From: an uncultured Bacteroidales bacterium
GTDB lineage: Bacteria; Bacteroidota; Bacteroidia; Bacteroidales; Paludibacteraceae
Length of the DNA stretch: 64,000 nt
Assembly (NCBI GenBank): GCA_946403315.1
Contig: CAMIZK010000002.1
Coordinates: 1-64,000 of the forward strand
Direction: 5' to 3'
A model generated the notes under the pieces. It worked only from the letters and a program-made list of their open reading frames with translations, made no database searches and was not told the DNA's origin. The position numbers and the translations under genes were made by a program. Shown piece by piece: positions 1 through 12,874 of the stretch (its first letter is position 1; each line of letters opens with the position of its first letter).

Positions 1-91
1 GAACTGCCGGCAGAAGTGAAGAACGGGATTAGTCATAGAAGTAGAGCGCTTGCAGGCATTAGTGAATACATTGAAAAATGAAAAATGAAAA

Positions 92-3000
92 ATGAAAGGA
101 AGAAGGGCGAGGGGCGAAAGGTTAGGGGCTAAAATGAAAGGACATAACGATATAACGACATTTCGAATAAACGTGATAACAAAGAAACAACTCATAGGAA
201 TTTTAGCGCTTTGCGCTTTGCTCTGTGCTCCAGTCCGGGCACAAAAGAAATGGACGACACATTTTGCGTACAACAATGTGACGCAGATAGCGATGTCGTC
301 GGATAAAGTGTATGCGATCTCAGACGGCAGTCTGTTCAGCGTAGAGAAACAGAGCGAGAAGATAGCGGTGTATAACCGTCAGTCGGGTCTAAGCGGAACG
401 GGTATCACGTGTATCCATTACGACGCGACGGGCAAGCAGTTGATTATCGGTTACGGAACCGGTAAGATCGATATTCTGACGGCGCAGGGCGTGCGGTATA
501 TCGGGGAGATGTATGACAAAGATATGACGCAGCGCAAGACGATCCATAACGTGACAATATCCGGTAGAACGGCATATCTGAGCACCGCTTTCGGTGTGCA
601 GACGATGGATTTGCGGGAGAATAAATTGGTGGACAGTTACTGGTTAAGACCGGGTGGTCAGGAAACGGACGTGCAGGATGTGCTGCTGGCTAATGATAGT
701 ATCTATGCCTTCACGACGGACAGTCTGTTTGCGGCATCGATGCGCGATAACATAGTGGATTATACCGTTTGGAAACGGGAGAAGCGTTCGGAACGGATCC
801 AGCCGGACAGCGAGAAAGGCAAGCATTACCAGGACGAGACGAGTCATTGGTACGCCAGCAACGCAGAGGGTATCGTGCGTTTTACGCAGACGGCGCGGTT
901 GAGTTACAAGCCGGACGGACCGATGGTGAACAGTCCGTATCGGATCTTTACGCAAGGCGGCAATGTGTATGTGGTGCAAGGCGGACGATGGGACGCACAA
1001 TATAACAAAGCGGGTTGCGTGATGCGGTATGACGGAACGCGATGGAACAACATATCGTCGGAAGCGATCCGTTCCGTCACCAACCGATCGGCATTGGATT
1101 TCATGCAAGTGGCTATCGATCCGCAGAATCCAAACCATTTCTATGTAGCCAGTTACGGAACGGGTCTGTATGAGTTTATGGGCGATTCGCTGGTTCGTGC
1201 CGACATCGCCGGAGGAGAGAACAGTCTGACAGCTATTGTTCCCAATCAACCGACTATCTATACCCGTTTGGATTATGTTCAGTATGACGAAAGGGGTAAC
1301 TTATGGATGTTAGATGCCGCGTTGGAGGGTCAGCTGCAATGCAAGGCGGCAGACGGCACGTGGCATGGGTTAACGGTTGTGGCAGATAACCAGAACTTAG
1401 CGTTACACACACCGGGCGGATTGGTGATAGACCGCATTCGCCCGAATTACAAATGGCTTTGCACGGCACGGTATAACCAGTTTGTATGCCTAATGGACGA
1501 TCAAGGGACGGCGTTTGACACATCCGATGACCGCACGATCACTCGCAGCGAATGGACGGACCAGCACGGTCATACTTTCCGTCCGACGACGATATATGGA
1601 TTGATGCAAGACCGAACGGGTCGGCTGTGGATAGCGACGGAGATCGGCATGGGTGCGATAGAGGTTAACACGGATTTCTTTGCAGAGGATGCAATCCGGT
1701 TACCGGAAGTGACGGATATCAACGGCGAGAATCCGCTAACGACCCAACGCATCAATGCGATTTGTCAGTCGCCGGACGGTCATCTATGGATCGGTACGGA
1801 GTTAGGTGTGTACGAGATGAATGAGGAGATGACGGAGATCCTGGCGCACTTCACGACGGATAACTCGGCGATGCCGGATAACGCGATCATGGCATTGGCA
1901 GCAGGAGAAGACGGACATATCTGGTTCGGCACGTCGGAGGGATTGGTGGAATACAATCCGCAGGGGACTGATGAAGGGGTGAAAAATGATGAATTGATGA
2001 ATGATGACGCTTCGCTTAATGATGGAAGCATGCTTCGTTGGCGGTTGCATCTTTCCTACTCCAACCCGGAAGAGATAGCAGCAACGCCGAACGCTGTTTT
2101 TGCAGCGGCTAACGGTGCGTTGTTCAGTGTGGACAAGGCGGATGATCAGTTGAGCTATTGGAGCAAAGCGACAGGCTTGAACGGCAGTTCGGTGGCACAT
2201 ATCGCGTATGACGAAGGTGCCGAGCGGTTGATCATCGCGTACGAGAACGGTCAGATCGACTTGCTGGACCAGGAAGGCCATGTGACGCAGATGCCGGATA
2301 TCTCGATGAAGGCGGGTTCGATCGCCGTGACGATCAACGCTATCTGTGTGGGCACCAAGTACAGTTACTTAGCGATGCCGTTTGGTATCATCGCTATTCA
2401 GGTACGCAAAGGCGAGGTGACCGACACCTATTATATCGGCAATGAGGCGGCGTCGATCGAGGTGCAAGAAGTGGTGGAAATGAACGATTCGCTGTTCGCC
2501 TTCTCGTTTGACCGGATGTATAAGGCGTCGCTGGCGAATAACTTAGTGGATTACAACTATTGGGCGAGTGAGGCCATCCCGTTTGAGCAGGTTCAACAGG
2601 CCGAGACGCATCAGGGACAGTTGTATGTGTTGGCGCATGACTCGTTATACCGGCGTGCCGGCACGAGTTGGCAGTTGGTAAGCGGTCAACCGCTGAAATG
2701 GATGCATGTGAGCGACGGACAAATGTTAGTTTATGTGAAGAATCAGGGTCTGTTCCGACTGCAGGACGATGACACCTTATCGGGTCTGACGAGCACCTAT
2801 GTAGCGACGGACGCCGTGTACACGAACGGCGTGTACTGGATCGCAGAAGAGAGCAAAGGATTGGTGCGTCTGGGTGCGAACGGCGATGACCGTTTTCAAC
2901 CGGAAGGACCGCTGAGTAACTTCGGTTATCACTTGGATGTCGCCCATGACCGGCTGTATGTATCGCCGGGTGGACGCTGGTCGGAACAGTACGGCCGGCA

Positions 3001-4252
3001 GAGCAGTCTGAGTATCTACGACGGGCAACAATGGACCGGTATTCCTTGGCCGGACACGTGGTATTTTACGAACCATGACATACGCGATGCGGTGCAGTTC
3101 GCTGTGGATGCGACGGATCCGGAACATTTCTTTGTAGCTACCTACGGAACCGGTGTGTTTGAGTTTAAGAACAACCGCGCCGTGACGCATTATGACAGCA
3201 GTAACAGTACCCTGCGCAAGGTAACGAATAGCACGAGTGACTATTATTTCACGCGAACGGACGGTGCGATGACCGATGAGCAGGGCAACCTTTGGGTAAT
3301 GAACGCGACGGAGATCGGTCAACCGCTGCATATCCGGACAGCAGCCGGTCAATGGATCGGACTGCGTCTGAGAAGCGGAGGAACGGATCTGGAGTTCACC
3401 ACACCGACCGGCATATGGGTGGATCAGCGGAACAGTAACCGGAAATGGATGATGGATCAACGGGCGACACCGCGTCTGATTTTATTGGATGATAACGGCA
3501 CACCGACGATGAGCGGCGATGACCGCTGCATGGCACGCAGTTCGTTTACCGATCAGAACGGCAATGTGCTGACACCGAATCATTTCCGCTGCTTTGCGCA
3601 AGATCATACCAACCGCATCTGGATCGGTACGGACAAGGGTCTGCTGCTGATCCCGAAGGAGGTGGACTTTTTCAGTTCGAGTGCCTGCAAACGGATTATT
3701 ATTCCTCGAAATGACGGAACGGGTCTGGGAGACTATCTGTTAGGCGACGAGCAGATCAACTGCCTGGCAGTGGACGGGGGAAACCGCATGTGGATCGGAA
3801 CCGCCAACTCGGGTTTGTATCTGATCGAAGACGACACGATCACCATCGCGCATTTCACGGAGACGAACAGTCTGCTGCCGTCGAACGGTGTGCAGTCTAT
3901 CGCCATTATGCCGAAGACGGGTGAGGTGTTTGTCGGTACGGATAAGGGTATCGCATCCTATCGCAGTGATGCCAGTGAGGCGCAAGAGACGATGAGTAAC
4001 GCTTATGCGTTCCCGAATCCGGTGAGACCGGATTATGGCGGTATGATCAGCATCACGGGATTGATGGATAATACGGTGGTAAACATCGTGGATGCAGGTG
4101 GAAACCTGGTGTGCAAGACGCGCAGTCACGGCGGAACGGCTGTCTGGGACGGAAAACTCCCGGATGGTAGGCGTGCTACCCCGGGAGTCTATACGGCGCT
4201 CTGCAATGCAGAGGGCGGTCATACGATCGTGAAGATCTTAGTGGCCTATTAG
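92..4252 (+). CDS. PorZ-like two-module beta-propeller protein with C-terminal domain (type IX secretion-associated family); true start probably 134 (ATG) or 173 (GTG)
   Basis: Signal peptide [24 protein letters not shown]-terminal PorZ-like motif repeated twice ([12 protein letters not shown]...SGLSGTGI / [12 protein letters not shown]...TGLNGSSV); propeller motifs [13 protein letters not shown]-term [15 protein letters not shown]...[11 protein letters not shown]. Confidence 0.65.
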   Translation: MKGRRARGERLGAKMKGHNDITTFRINVITKKQLIGILALCALLCAPVRAQKKWTTHFAYNNVTQIAMSSDKVYAISDGSLFSVEKQSEKIAVYNRQSGLSGTGITCIHYDATGKQLIIGYGTGKIDILTAQGVRYIGEMYDKDMTQRKTIHNVTISGRTAYLSTAFGVQTMDLRENKLVDSYWLRPGGQETDVQDVLLANDSIYAFTTDSLFAASMRDNIVDYTVWKREKRSERIQPDSEKGKHYQDETSHWYASNAEGIVRFTQTARLSYKPDGPMVNSPYRIFTQGGNVYVVQGGRWDAQYNKAGCVMRYDGTRWNNISSEAIRSVTNRSALDFMQVAIDPQNPNHFYVASYGTGLYEFMGDSLVRADIAGGENSLTAIVPNQPTIYTRLDYVQYDERGNLWMLDAALEGQLQCKAADGTWHGLTVVADNQNLALHTPGGLVIDRIRPNYKWLCTARYNQFVCLMDDQGTAFDTSDDRTITRSEWTDQHGHTFRPTTIYGLMQDRTGRLWIATEIGMGAIEVNTDFFAEDAIRLPEVTDINGENPLTTQRINAICQSPDGHLWIGTELGVYEMNEEMTEILAHFTTDNSAMPDNAIMALAAGEDGHIWFGTSEGLVEYNPQGTDEGVKNDELMNDDASLNDGSMLRWRLHLSYSNPEEIAATPNAVFAAANGALFSVDKADDQLSYWSKATGLNGSSVAHIAYDEGAERLIIAYENGQIDLLDQEGHVTQMPDISMKAGSIAVTINAICVGTKYSYLAMPFGIIAIQVRKGEVTDTYYIGNEAASIEVQEVVEMNDSLFAFSFDRMYKASLANNLVDYNYWASEAIPFEQVQQAETHQGQLYVLAHDSLYRRAGTSWQLVSGQPLKWMHVSDGQMLVYVKNQGLFRLQDDDTLSGLTSTYVATDAVYTNGVYWIAEESKGLVRLGANGDDRFQPEGPLSNFGYHLDVAHDRLYVSPGGRWSEQYGRQSSLSIYDGQQWTGIPWPDTWYFTNHDIRDAVQFAVDATDPEHFFVATYGTGVFEFKNNRAVTHYDSSNSTLRKVTNSTSDYYFTRTDGAMTDEQGNLWVMNATEIGQPLHIRTAAGQWIGLRLRSGGTDLEFTTPTGIWVDQRNSNRKWMMDQRATPRLILLDDNGTPTMSGDDRCMARSSFTDQNGNVLTPNHFRCFAQDHTNRIWIGTDKGLLLIPKEVDFFSSSACKRIIIPRNDGTGLGDYLLGDEQINCLAVDGGNRMWIGTANSGLYLIEDDTITIAHFTETNSLLPSNGVQSIAIMPKTGEVFVGTDKGIASYRSDASEAQETMSNAYAFPNPVRPDYGGMISITGLMDNTVVNIVDAGGNLVCKTRSHGGTAVWDGKLPDGRRATPGVYTALCNAEGGHTIVKILVAY

Positions 4253-4822
4253 TTTCAAGAACTCTTCTCTGGTTTCCTGGCGATTGAAGGCGCCGGTGAA
4301 ATCAGAAGTGACGGTCATGGCGTGTTGTTTCTGCACGCCACGCATCTGCATGCACAGATGTTCGGCTTCGATGACCACCATGACACCGAGGGGATCCAGG
4401 GTGTTCTGGATACAGTCTTTGATCTGGGTCGTAAGGCGTTCCTGTACCTGAAGACGACGCGCATAGACATCGACGACGCGTGCGATCTTACTCAGGCCGG
4501 TGATACGACCGTTAGGGATATAGGCCACGTGCACCTTTCCGAAGAAGGGTAACATATGGTGTTCGCAAAGGGAATAGAAATCAATATCTTTGACCACTAC
4601 CATCTGGCGGTAATCCTCTTCAAAGAGGGCAGAACGAAGGATAGCTTCCGCATCTTCGTTATAGCCTTTGCAAAGGAATTGCAAGGCCTCACCGACGCGG
4701 TGGGGTGTTTTTTTAAGACCTTCGCGTTGGGGATCTTCGCCTATTTGCGTCAAGGTGCTCTCTACCGCCTTTGCGATCGCTGCAGACACCTCGGGGTTGG
4801 AATGAAAATCTTGCAGGTTCAT
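4238..4822 (-). CDS. folE: GTP cyclohydrolase I
   Basis: [55 protein letters not shown] is the classic FolE signature. Confidence 0.97.
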   Translation of the reverse strand: MNLQDFHSNPEVSAAIAKAVESTLTQIGEDPQREGLKKTPHRVGEALQFLCKGYNEDAEAILRSALFEEDYRQMVVVKDIDFYSLCEHHMLPFFGKVHVAYIPNGRITGLSKIARVVDVYARRLQVQERLTTQIKDCIQNTLDPLGVMVVIEAEHLCMQMRGVQKQHAMTVTSDFTGAFNRQETREEFLKLIGH

Positions 4823-5211
4823 TCTTGTTTCACTAAAATTTTATCTCGCACGATATAGGTGTTTCCCTGCAAATCCGGGAACTGTTGTACGAGTTTTTTC
4901 TTGTACTCTTTGGCCTCGTCATAGGTGCGGAAATCCCCGATACGCACTTTCCAGAACGGGGATTGGTACTGCACATACATAGTCTGATTGATTTGGTCCT
5001 TCATCTGCTCCTCCATCTCCAAAGCAGCGGCTTTCGCTGTCTGCTGCTTGTTGGAAGAGAAGATCTGGACACGGTAACCGTCTATCTCGACGAGGTCTTT
5101 CTTTCCGTTGACGGCTTCATCCAGCAGCACGGAGACCGTGGAATCCTGCACCACCTGCACACCGGGGAACAGGTTGGACACCGCCATGACTATCGCTAAT
5201 AAAAACTTCAT
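4819..5211 (-). CDS. SPOR domain-containing protein
   Basis: Signal peptide; [25 protein letters not shown]...[28 protein letters not shown] matches SPOR domain pattern. Confidence 0.85.
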   Translation of the reverse strand: MKFLLAIVMAVSNLFPGVQVVQDSTVSVLLDEAVNGKKDLVEIDGYRVQIFSSNKQQTAKAAALEMEEQMKDQINQTMYVQYQSPFWKVRIGDFRTYDEAKEYKKKLVQQFPDLQGNTYIVRDKILVKQE

Positions 5212-5223
5212 ATCTATTCGGTA

Positions 5224-6918
5224 TTAATAATGGAACGACGAGCCGCCGACGAACTCACGCAAGAAGGAAGTAGGCGGAATCTCTTTCTCCGGAATGGGTA
5301 CGAAGTACTGGAGGAACTTAAGCAGCCTATGCGCTTCGGTATATTCCTCGCAGAACTTAGGCACTTCCGCCAAGATCGGTTCCGCATGCCGTTTGAGCAC
5401 CGCAAACTCAAAGATGAGGGCGGAGTTAAACATGACATCTGCTTCTTCCTGGAAGGGGTACACCCATTTCTGCTCACCGCGAATGACGGACGGACAACGG
5501 GCGATCGTCTCCTTAGCGGAGAAACCGCGGTATTTATAGTCACGCACGATCCGGCGAAGCAGACGAATGTCGGTGGTCGGAATCCAGTTATGGTTATCGA
5601 TATTGATGGTAGTCAGCGCCGAGACGAAGATCTTGAATGTCAGGTCTTTATCCACATCCGGCAGAATACAGGGGTTAAGGGCATGCAGACCTTCGATGAC
5701 CAGCACGGAGTCTTTCTGCAGCTTGAGTTTCTTTCCTTTGAAGACGCGCTCACCGATGGTGAAGTCATAGGTCGGGAGATCCACTTCTTTTCCGTCCAAA
5801 AGCTCATGCATCTGCTGGCGGAAGAAAGGCAGATCGACAGCGTTGACATTCTCGAAATCCCATTCGCCGTTCTCATCACGCGGTGTATCTACACGGTTGA
5901 CGAAATAGTCATCCATGGAGAGCACTTCCGGCTTGATACCATCGACCAGCAACTGGATCTGCAGACGCTTGGAGAACGTGGTTTTACCGGAAGAGGAAGG
6001 ACCGGAGATAAAGACGATCTTAGGCCGTCTTGCAGCAATCATATCCGCCGTCTGGGCGATCTTCTTCTCGTGTAACGCCTCAGCGAGTTTGATTAGTTCG
6101 AAGGATTTCTTGGCGTTGCATGCGACGTTGAAATCGCTTACATTATTGATATGCAGCAGTTTGTTCCAACGGTTATATTCCTGGAAGATGGAGAACATCT
6201 TCTCCTGCTGAATCGAGTCTTCGAGGATCAGCGGATTGCTGCGGTTCGGGATACGAACGAGCATGCCGTCTTTGAACGGTTCGATATCGAAGAGGGTGAT
6301 ATAGCCGGAACTGGGTAAGAGCACATTGGTGTAATAATCAATGAAATCACCCATGCGGAAATAGCGGCAGTAGGGGTTTCCAAGCGTCTCGAAGATAGAG
6401 GACTCGTTGTTATACCGGGCAGCAAACATACGGATCACCTCTTTGGTCTGCTTCTCCTCCTCATAGATCGGCCGGTTCTCCGCAATGATCAGCTGCATAC
6501 GTTTCTTAATGGCATCAATCATCTCCGGAGACACTACCGGCGCTTCTCTCTGGGCTTCCAGATCTTCATCCTTATCCACATGCCATTGTAGGGTGCAGTA
6601 ATAACCTTTGCTGATCGGATGCTCGACACGAAGGTCCATACGAGGATAGAGTTCATTCACCGCACAGGCCAGCACCATACCTAAAGTACGCACATACGCA
6701 CGCATGCCGGAAGGCGTGCTGGCATCCAGGAACTCGACATCTTTGGGTTTATACAGCCGGAAATCGAGATTCTCCACCTTGTAGTTGACATGCGCAGCGA
6801 TGATCGGGTACTTCAACTGCACATTCAACAACTCCTTCAACTCAATCAACGAGATTCCTCGTGGCACCTCATGGTAGGTGTGCGTGTTCTTGCAATAAAC
6901 GGTAATGGTCGGTTCCAT
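5224..6918 (-). CDS. Uridine kinase-like nucleoside kinase with N-terminal TGS-like domain
   Basis: P-loop KIVFISGPSSSGKTTFSKRLQIQL; VLVIEGLHALNP; MDDYFVNR. Confidence 0.88.
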   Translation of the reverse strand: MEPTITVYCKNTHTYHEVPRGISLIELKELLNVQLKYPIIAAHVNYKVENLDFRLYKPKDVEFLDASTPSGMRAYVRTLGMVLACAVNELYPRMDLRVEHPISKGYYCTLQWHVDKDEDLEAQREAPVVSPEMIDAIKKRMQLIIAENRPIYEEEKQTKEVIRMFAARYNNESSIFETLGNPYCRYFRMGDFIDYYTNVLLPSSGYITLFDIEPFKDGMLVRIPNRSNPLILEDSIQQEKMFSIFQEYNRWNKLLHINNVSDFNVACNAKKSFELIKLAEALHEKKIAQTADMIAARRPKIVFISGPSSSGKTTFSKRLQIQLLVDGIKPEVLSMDDYFVNRVDTPRDENGEWDFENVNAVDLPFFRQQMHELLDGKEVDLPTYDFTIGERVFKGKKLKLQKDSVLVIEGLHALNPCILPDVDKDLTFKIFVSALTTINIDNHNWIPTTDIRLLRRIVRDYKYRGFSAKETIARCPSVIRGEQKWVYPFQEEADVMFNSALIFEFAVLKRHAEPILAEVPKFCEEYTEAHRLLKFLQYFVPIPEKEIPPTSFLREFVGGSSFHY

Positions 6919-6919
6919 A

Positions 6920-7696
6920 CTATTTCAGTTTATCTATTTCTATTGCTTGCTCTAAGAGCGCCTTCATGTCGGACAGCCGCACTTGATTGGCTGCATCGGA
7001 GATCGCTTTATCGGGATCAGGATGGGTCTCGATGAACAGTCCGTCAATACCTACGGCCACTGCGGCACGCATGAGATACGGCACCATCTCCCTGTTTCCT
7101 CCGGTGACACCTGCCTGCGAAGAGGGTTGCTGCACCGAGTGGGTAGCGTCAAAGATGACAGGACAGCCGAAACGCCGCATCTCCACGAGCGAAGGCATAT
7201 CCACCACAAGCCGTCCGTAACCGAAAGACGAACCGCGTTCGGTTAACCATATATGTCCTTCTTTGGCTGCGTGGGGTGCCACCTGTTCAATCTTCGAGAT
7301 AGCACCGCCCAAGTCCCATGGGGCCATGAACTGACCTTTCTTGACGTTGACGATGCGACCGGTGACAGCTGCTGCTTGCAGCAGGTCCGTCTGTCGACTC
7401 AGGAAAGCAGGTATCTGCAGCACGTCTGCCACTTCAGCGACAGGCGCACACTGCCAGGTCTCATGCACATCCGTGAGAATCGGCAAGCCGAACTGGGTCT
7501 TCACTTCCTGCAGGATCTTCAGACCTTCCTCCATCCCCACTCCACGAGCCGAAGCCGAGGTGCGGTTGGCTTTATCGAAAGAGGACTTGAAATAGAGGGT
7601 GATACCCAGGTCATAACAGAGACGGTTGAGCGTCTCTGCCGTCTGGAGCACGATATCTCTATTTTCAATGGCACACGGCCCGGCTATGAGGAACAT
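6920..7696 (-). CDS. kdsA: 3-deoxy-8-phosphooctulonate synthase (KDO-8-P synthase)
   Basis: IAGPCAIENRDI, KSSFDKANRTS, ILTDVHE, DATHSVQQPSSQAGVTGGNREMVP. Confidence 0.95.
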   Translation of the reverse strand: MFLIAGPCAIENRDIVLQTAETLNRLCYDLGITLYFKSSFDKANRTSASARGVGMEEGLKILQEVKTQFGLPILTDVHETWQCAPVAEVADVLQIPAFLSRQTDLLQAAAVTGRIVNVKKGQFMAPWDLGGAISKIEQVAPHAAKEGHIWLTERGSSFGYGRLVVDMPSLVEMRRFGCPVIFDATHSVQQPSSQAGVTGGNREMVPYLMRAAVAVGIDGLFIETHPDPDKAISDAANQVRLSDMKALLEQAIEIDKLK

Positions 7697-7707
7697 AAAA
7701 CAGGAGG

Positions 7708-9063
7708 TTATTTCTTCTTTTCTGCCTCGTTACGCTGTGCAAGCGGCGAGTCATCCACCGAACGGAAGACACGTGCCCACTGCACTTTCAGCTTACCTTC
7801 CCCACCCTTCTCTGCCTTCGGCAGCCAGCTTTGCGCCAAGAAGAACATTGCTTCTTTCGGCAGGCGGTTCGGGATACGCAGCAGTTCCAGATCGTTCACA
7901 TACCAGATCAGTTCATGCTTGGTCCAACGGAAGGCATAGACGTGGTACATCGAACGCAGTACACCGGTGAGGTCCACCATCTTGGTGTTCTGTCCGTCCA
8001 CGTAACCCACCTGATGACGTTTCCCGTTGAAATGATAGAGCGCGATCATCGGCGTATTCTGCTTACCGGTTGTCAGTCCGAAGAAATGATGGCCGACACC
8101 CTGTGTACGAACCTTCGCCATGAACAAACCGGACTCCTGGGCAAACGCTTCTTTGGTGTTCATCGCATCGGAGGTGAAATCAAACACCTCTTCCACAAAG
8201 CCTTTTTTCTCATCCCATGCGATCGCTTTCTTACTCTCTGCACGGGTCTCGACATCCATACGGCCTTCCGCGAAGAACGTGTTCTTACCATCGTTGTACG
8301 CCTGACGCTCGGAGGTTCGGGAATGACCGTCTTTCATTGCCGGGTTCGCATAACCGAAACCGGGTTTCCAGTTCTTACCAGTGGACATATCGTCATCAAA
8401 AGCCGGACGGAACAATTCCGCCCAGTCGATACGCTCTTCCCGTTGGGCGAAATAGAACTTGATATCATCCGATTTCGCCAGTTGGTTAAAGCGTTGCTCG
8501 ATGCGGTACTCATCCGAATGCTCCCAGCGTTTGTTATCCTCCCAAAACGCATGACGGACCTTGAAATCCTCCGTGTTCACCTCTTCCTCCAAGGCCGTCA
8601 GCTGCTTCAACTCAGACGAGTTAAGCACCTTCATGTAGTTCTTGTAAAGGGAGGAGTTATAGAGGTCATAGTACTTCTTAAGCAGACTATCGGCCTTACG
8701 CTCTTCAGCGCTGTGCACTTTCTGGAAGTCCGGTGTCTCACGGAACTGCAGAAAATCGCGGAAGAGGGGATCTGCCAGAGCCTCCCGGTAACGTCTGATT
8801 TCCTTGGAAGCTGTCAAACGCTTGTAATCCAACATCTTACGACCTTCGGCCGTGTCTTTGTATTTGCGGGATACAAGTTCCTGTTTACGCTCCTTAAAAT
8901 CGCTACTCTCGATGCGTTTTTTTAATTCCTGATACTCTGCCAGTTCAGGTGATTTCTCAATCTGGCGATAGCGTTTTACTCGTTCTTGCATGTCGTAAAC
9001 GGTCTTCTCGAACGCTTCGGTCGAGAGCATTTTACGGGTTAATCTGGCTGCAAATAGGTTCAT
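7708..9063 (-). CDS. Helical-repeat protein with C-terminal GH16/concanavalin-like domain, no signal peptide, probably non-catalytic
   Basis: N-terminal charged helical repeats with recurring S/T-x-DF units; C-term WKPGFGYANPAM...GLFMAKVRTQG...ALYHFNGKRHQVGYVDG...YHVYAFRWTKHELIWYVNDLELLRIP resembles GH16 fold. Confidence 0.6.
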   Translation of the reverse strand: MNLFAARLTRKMLSTEAFEKTVYDMQERVKRYRQIEKSPELAEYQELKKRIESSDFKERKQELVSRKYKDTAEGRKMLDYKRLTASKEIRRYREALADPLFRDFLQFRETPDFQKVHSAEERKADSLLKKYYDLYNSSLYKNYMKVLNSSELKQLTALEEEVNTEDFKVRHAFWEDNKRWEHSDEYRIEQRFNQLAKSDDIKFYFAQREERIDWAELFRPAFDDDMSTGKNWKPGFGYANPAMKDGHSRTSERQAYNDGKNTFFAEGRMDVETRAESKKAIAWDEKKGFVEEVFDFTSDAMNTKEAFAQESGLFMAKVRTQGVGHHFFGLTTGKQNTPMIALYHFNGKRHQVGYVDGQNTKMVDLTGVLRSMYHVYAFRWTKHELIWYVNDLELLRIPNRLPKEAMFFLAQSWLPKAEKGGEGKLKVQWARVFRSVDDSPLAQRNEAEKKK

Positions 9064-9087
9064 AAAAAACTTTGTTTTATGTATGAT

Positions 9088-9629
9088 TTATAATTTTTGA
9101 TTTTTGATTTCGTCGTACAACTCATCGAGTGTATCGACGAAGATGGGTTGGTAACTCTGCTGTTCGGGGATGAAATGCAGGTCCTGCATGACGCGTATCT
9201 GCTGCTTGAGGGGCTCGTAAAAACCCTTGTGGTTCAGCACGAAAGTCGGTTTATGGTGTTCCCCAACAATCGCAGACGAAGTAGCATCCATCATCTCGTC
9301 CAGCGTGCCGTAACTGCCGGGCAGACATACGATGGTATCGGCTTCATCCCGCATGCGCTGCTTGCGTTCGGACATATTCTGCACTTCGATGAGATAATCG
9401 CAGTTCGTTGCCAGGCGACCGGCAGCTTTGATACGCGGCGGTATGACACCTATGACGTGTGCCCCTGCTTGGTGCGCCGCGTCACTGGTACGACTCATCA
9501 ACCCGCCTGTTGCACCACCGTAGATAAGCGTGTGACCGTTTTCTCCGATCCACTTACCCAATGCGTCACCGAGTTGCAAGAACTCTTCCGGTATCGCATT
9601 TTTCGCCGAACAATAGACTGCAATTCGCA

Positions 9630-9630
<1 letters not shown>
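9088..9630 (-). CDS. TIGR00730/LOG family Rossmann-fold protein (cytokinin riboside phosphoribohydrolase-like)
   Basis: LIYGGATGGLMSRTSDAAHQAGAHVIGVIP; MRDEADTIVCLPGSYGTLDEMMD (PGGxGTxxE-like). Confidence 0.92.
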
Positions 9631-11636
<2,006 letters not shown>

Positions 11637-11768
11637 TTATTCCTTTATTATATGTATGCATAATGCGCATAAGCGCACGCGCACGAAAATCGGCTGCAAA
11701 GTTACAAAAAAAAATTGACATACACAAGAGTGCATGCCATTTTTTTGCGATTTTTTCTTGATTTTTAG

Positions 11769-12194
11769 TTATTTTGCTTGAGTTTGCTTGAGTTCGTTGC
11801 GAATGATGGCGCGTACGAAGGCATCGAAGCGTGCATAGCGTTTGCGGCACTTGGTCTTGGGATCGAGTGAGGCAAAGGGATCGGGTTTGGAGCCTCGTGT
11901 GGCGTAGAGTTGGGCTTCGAAACGCTGCTGCCAGTATTTATAGCCCTCTTCCGTTTCGAGGGCTTTTGCGGTGAGATAGCAGGCTTTGCCCCATAGTTTC
12001 TGGTTGGCGAGTTCATCGCCGACCGCAGGTTTGCGTTTCCAGTTACGCGGTTTGGTAACCTTGTATATTTCCGGTGCAGCAGCGCCAATAATGCGACCGC
12101 GTGCGTCACGGTAGTGTTTCTGACGGTGAATGGAGTCCGGAGAGGTTGCTCCTTGGAGTCCGGTAATAATTGCGGCGTATTTTGCTCTTGCCAT
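11769..12194 (-). CDS. Hypothetical basic protein, possibly element-associated
   Basis: Coherent 141-aa ORF (GLQGATSPDSIHRQKHYRDARGRIIGAAAPEIYKVTKPRNWKRKP...) with an upstream TTTGcatat...TACCTTTG promoter-like sequence at about 12365-12400 (minus). Confidence 0.6.
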   Translation of the reverse strand: MARAKYAAIITGLQGATSPDSIHRQKHYRDARGRIIGAAAPEIYKVTKPRNWKRKPAVGDELANQKLWGKACYLTAKALETEEGYKYWQQRFEAQLYATRGSKPDPFASLDPKTKCRKRYARFDAFVRAIIRNELKQTQAK

Positions 12195-12292
12195 AAATAG
12201 TTGGTTTTTAAGCTATTAGTTACCATCGGAGATAGCAATGTTTATCTAATCGCGTATTAATCACATGTTAATCACGTGTTAACAGCCTAATG

Positions 12293-12708
12293 TTACCCCG
12301 ATGCAGGCCCGTATTTTCCTGTGCGTACGAGGGTACAGACGGCGGATTTTTCAAATCGGATGCAAAGGTACGCATTTTTTTTGAGATATGCAAATATTGG
12401 ACGATGGAAATGTAAGAAAAATGAGATTTCTGACAAAAAATGATCATTCGTCCTTGTTTGAGGGGGCCAATACTGAAACCTCCGTTCAACAGGATAGTCT
12501 GCGGGCATACGTAAGCGTACCGGCAAATAGCGATAATCTTGCACAAGCTGCTCGAAGTTCTCAGCGATAAACTCATCAGAAGCATAGTGTGTAAGCAAAT
12601 TCGCGGCTTCAAAATCGTTCATCTGCGCCATGCTCTGCAAGATACATTACTTGATCTTTCCTTCTCATAGCCAATAGGCTATCTTCAGTAATTAGTTCGT
12701 TGTTCATA
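12293..12708 (-). pseudogene. Frameshifted/truncated small gene remnant
   Basis: Minus-strand ATG near 12708 gives MNNELITEDSLLAMRRKDQVMYLAEH... then stops; the coding-like sequence resumes in another frame as MAQMNDFEAANLLTHYASDEFIAENFEQLVQDYRYLP and runs into the next promoter. Confidence 0.4.
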
Positions 12709-12874
12709 ATAGGTACAAATTAAAAGTTCAGCGTGATCATTTTCGAATCACGCTGCAAAGGTACTACATTTATTTCATATACTGAAATCGTCCAGAACTT
12801 TGTTAAAATTGCAAAGTGTAGTTTGCAAAATCAAATAAGTCAAAGACTTAGTGCCCGCGTAGGGATTGGAAGGG

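Noticed and set aside
644-1249. Minus-strand ORFs opposite the PorZ-like gene
   Set aside because: Antisense shadows; the plus-strand reading frame has continuous propeller motifs.
5230-6075. 281-aa plus-strand ORF opposite the nucleoside kinase
   Set aside because: Antisense to a conserved P-loop kinase.
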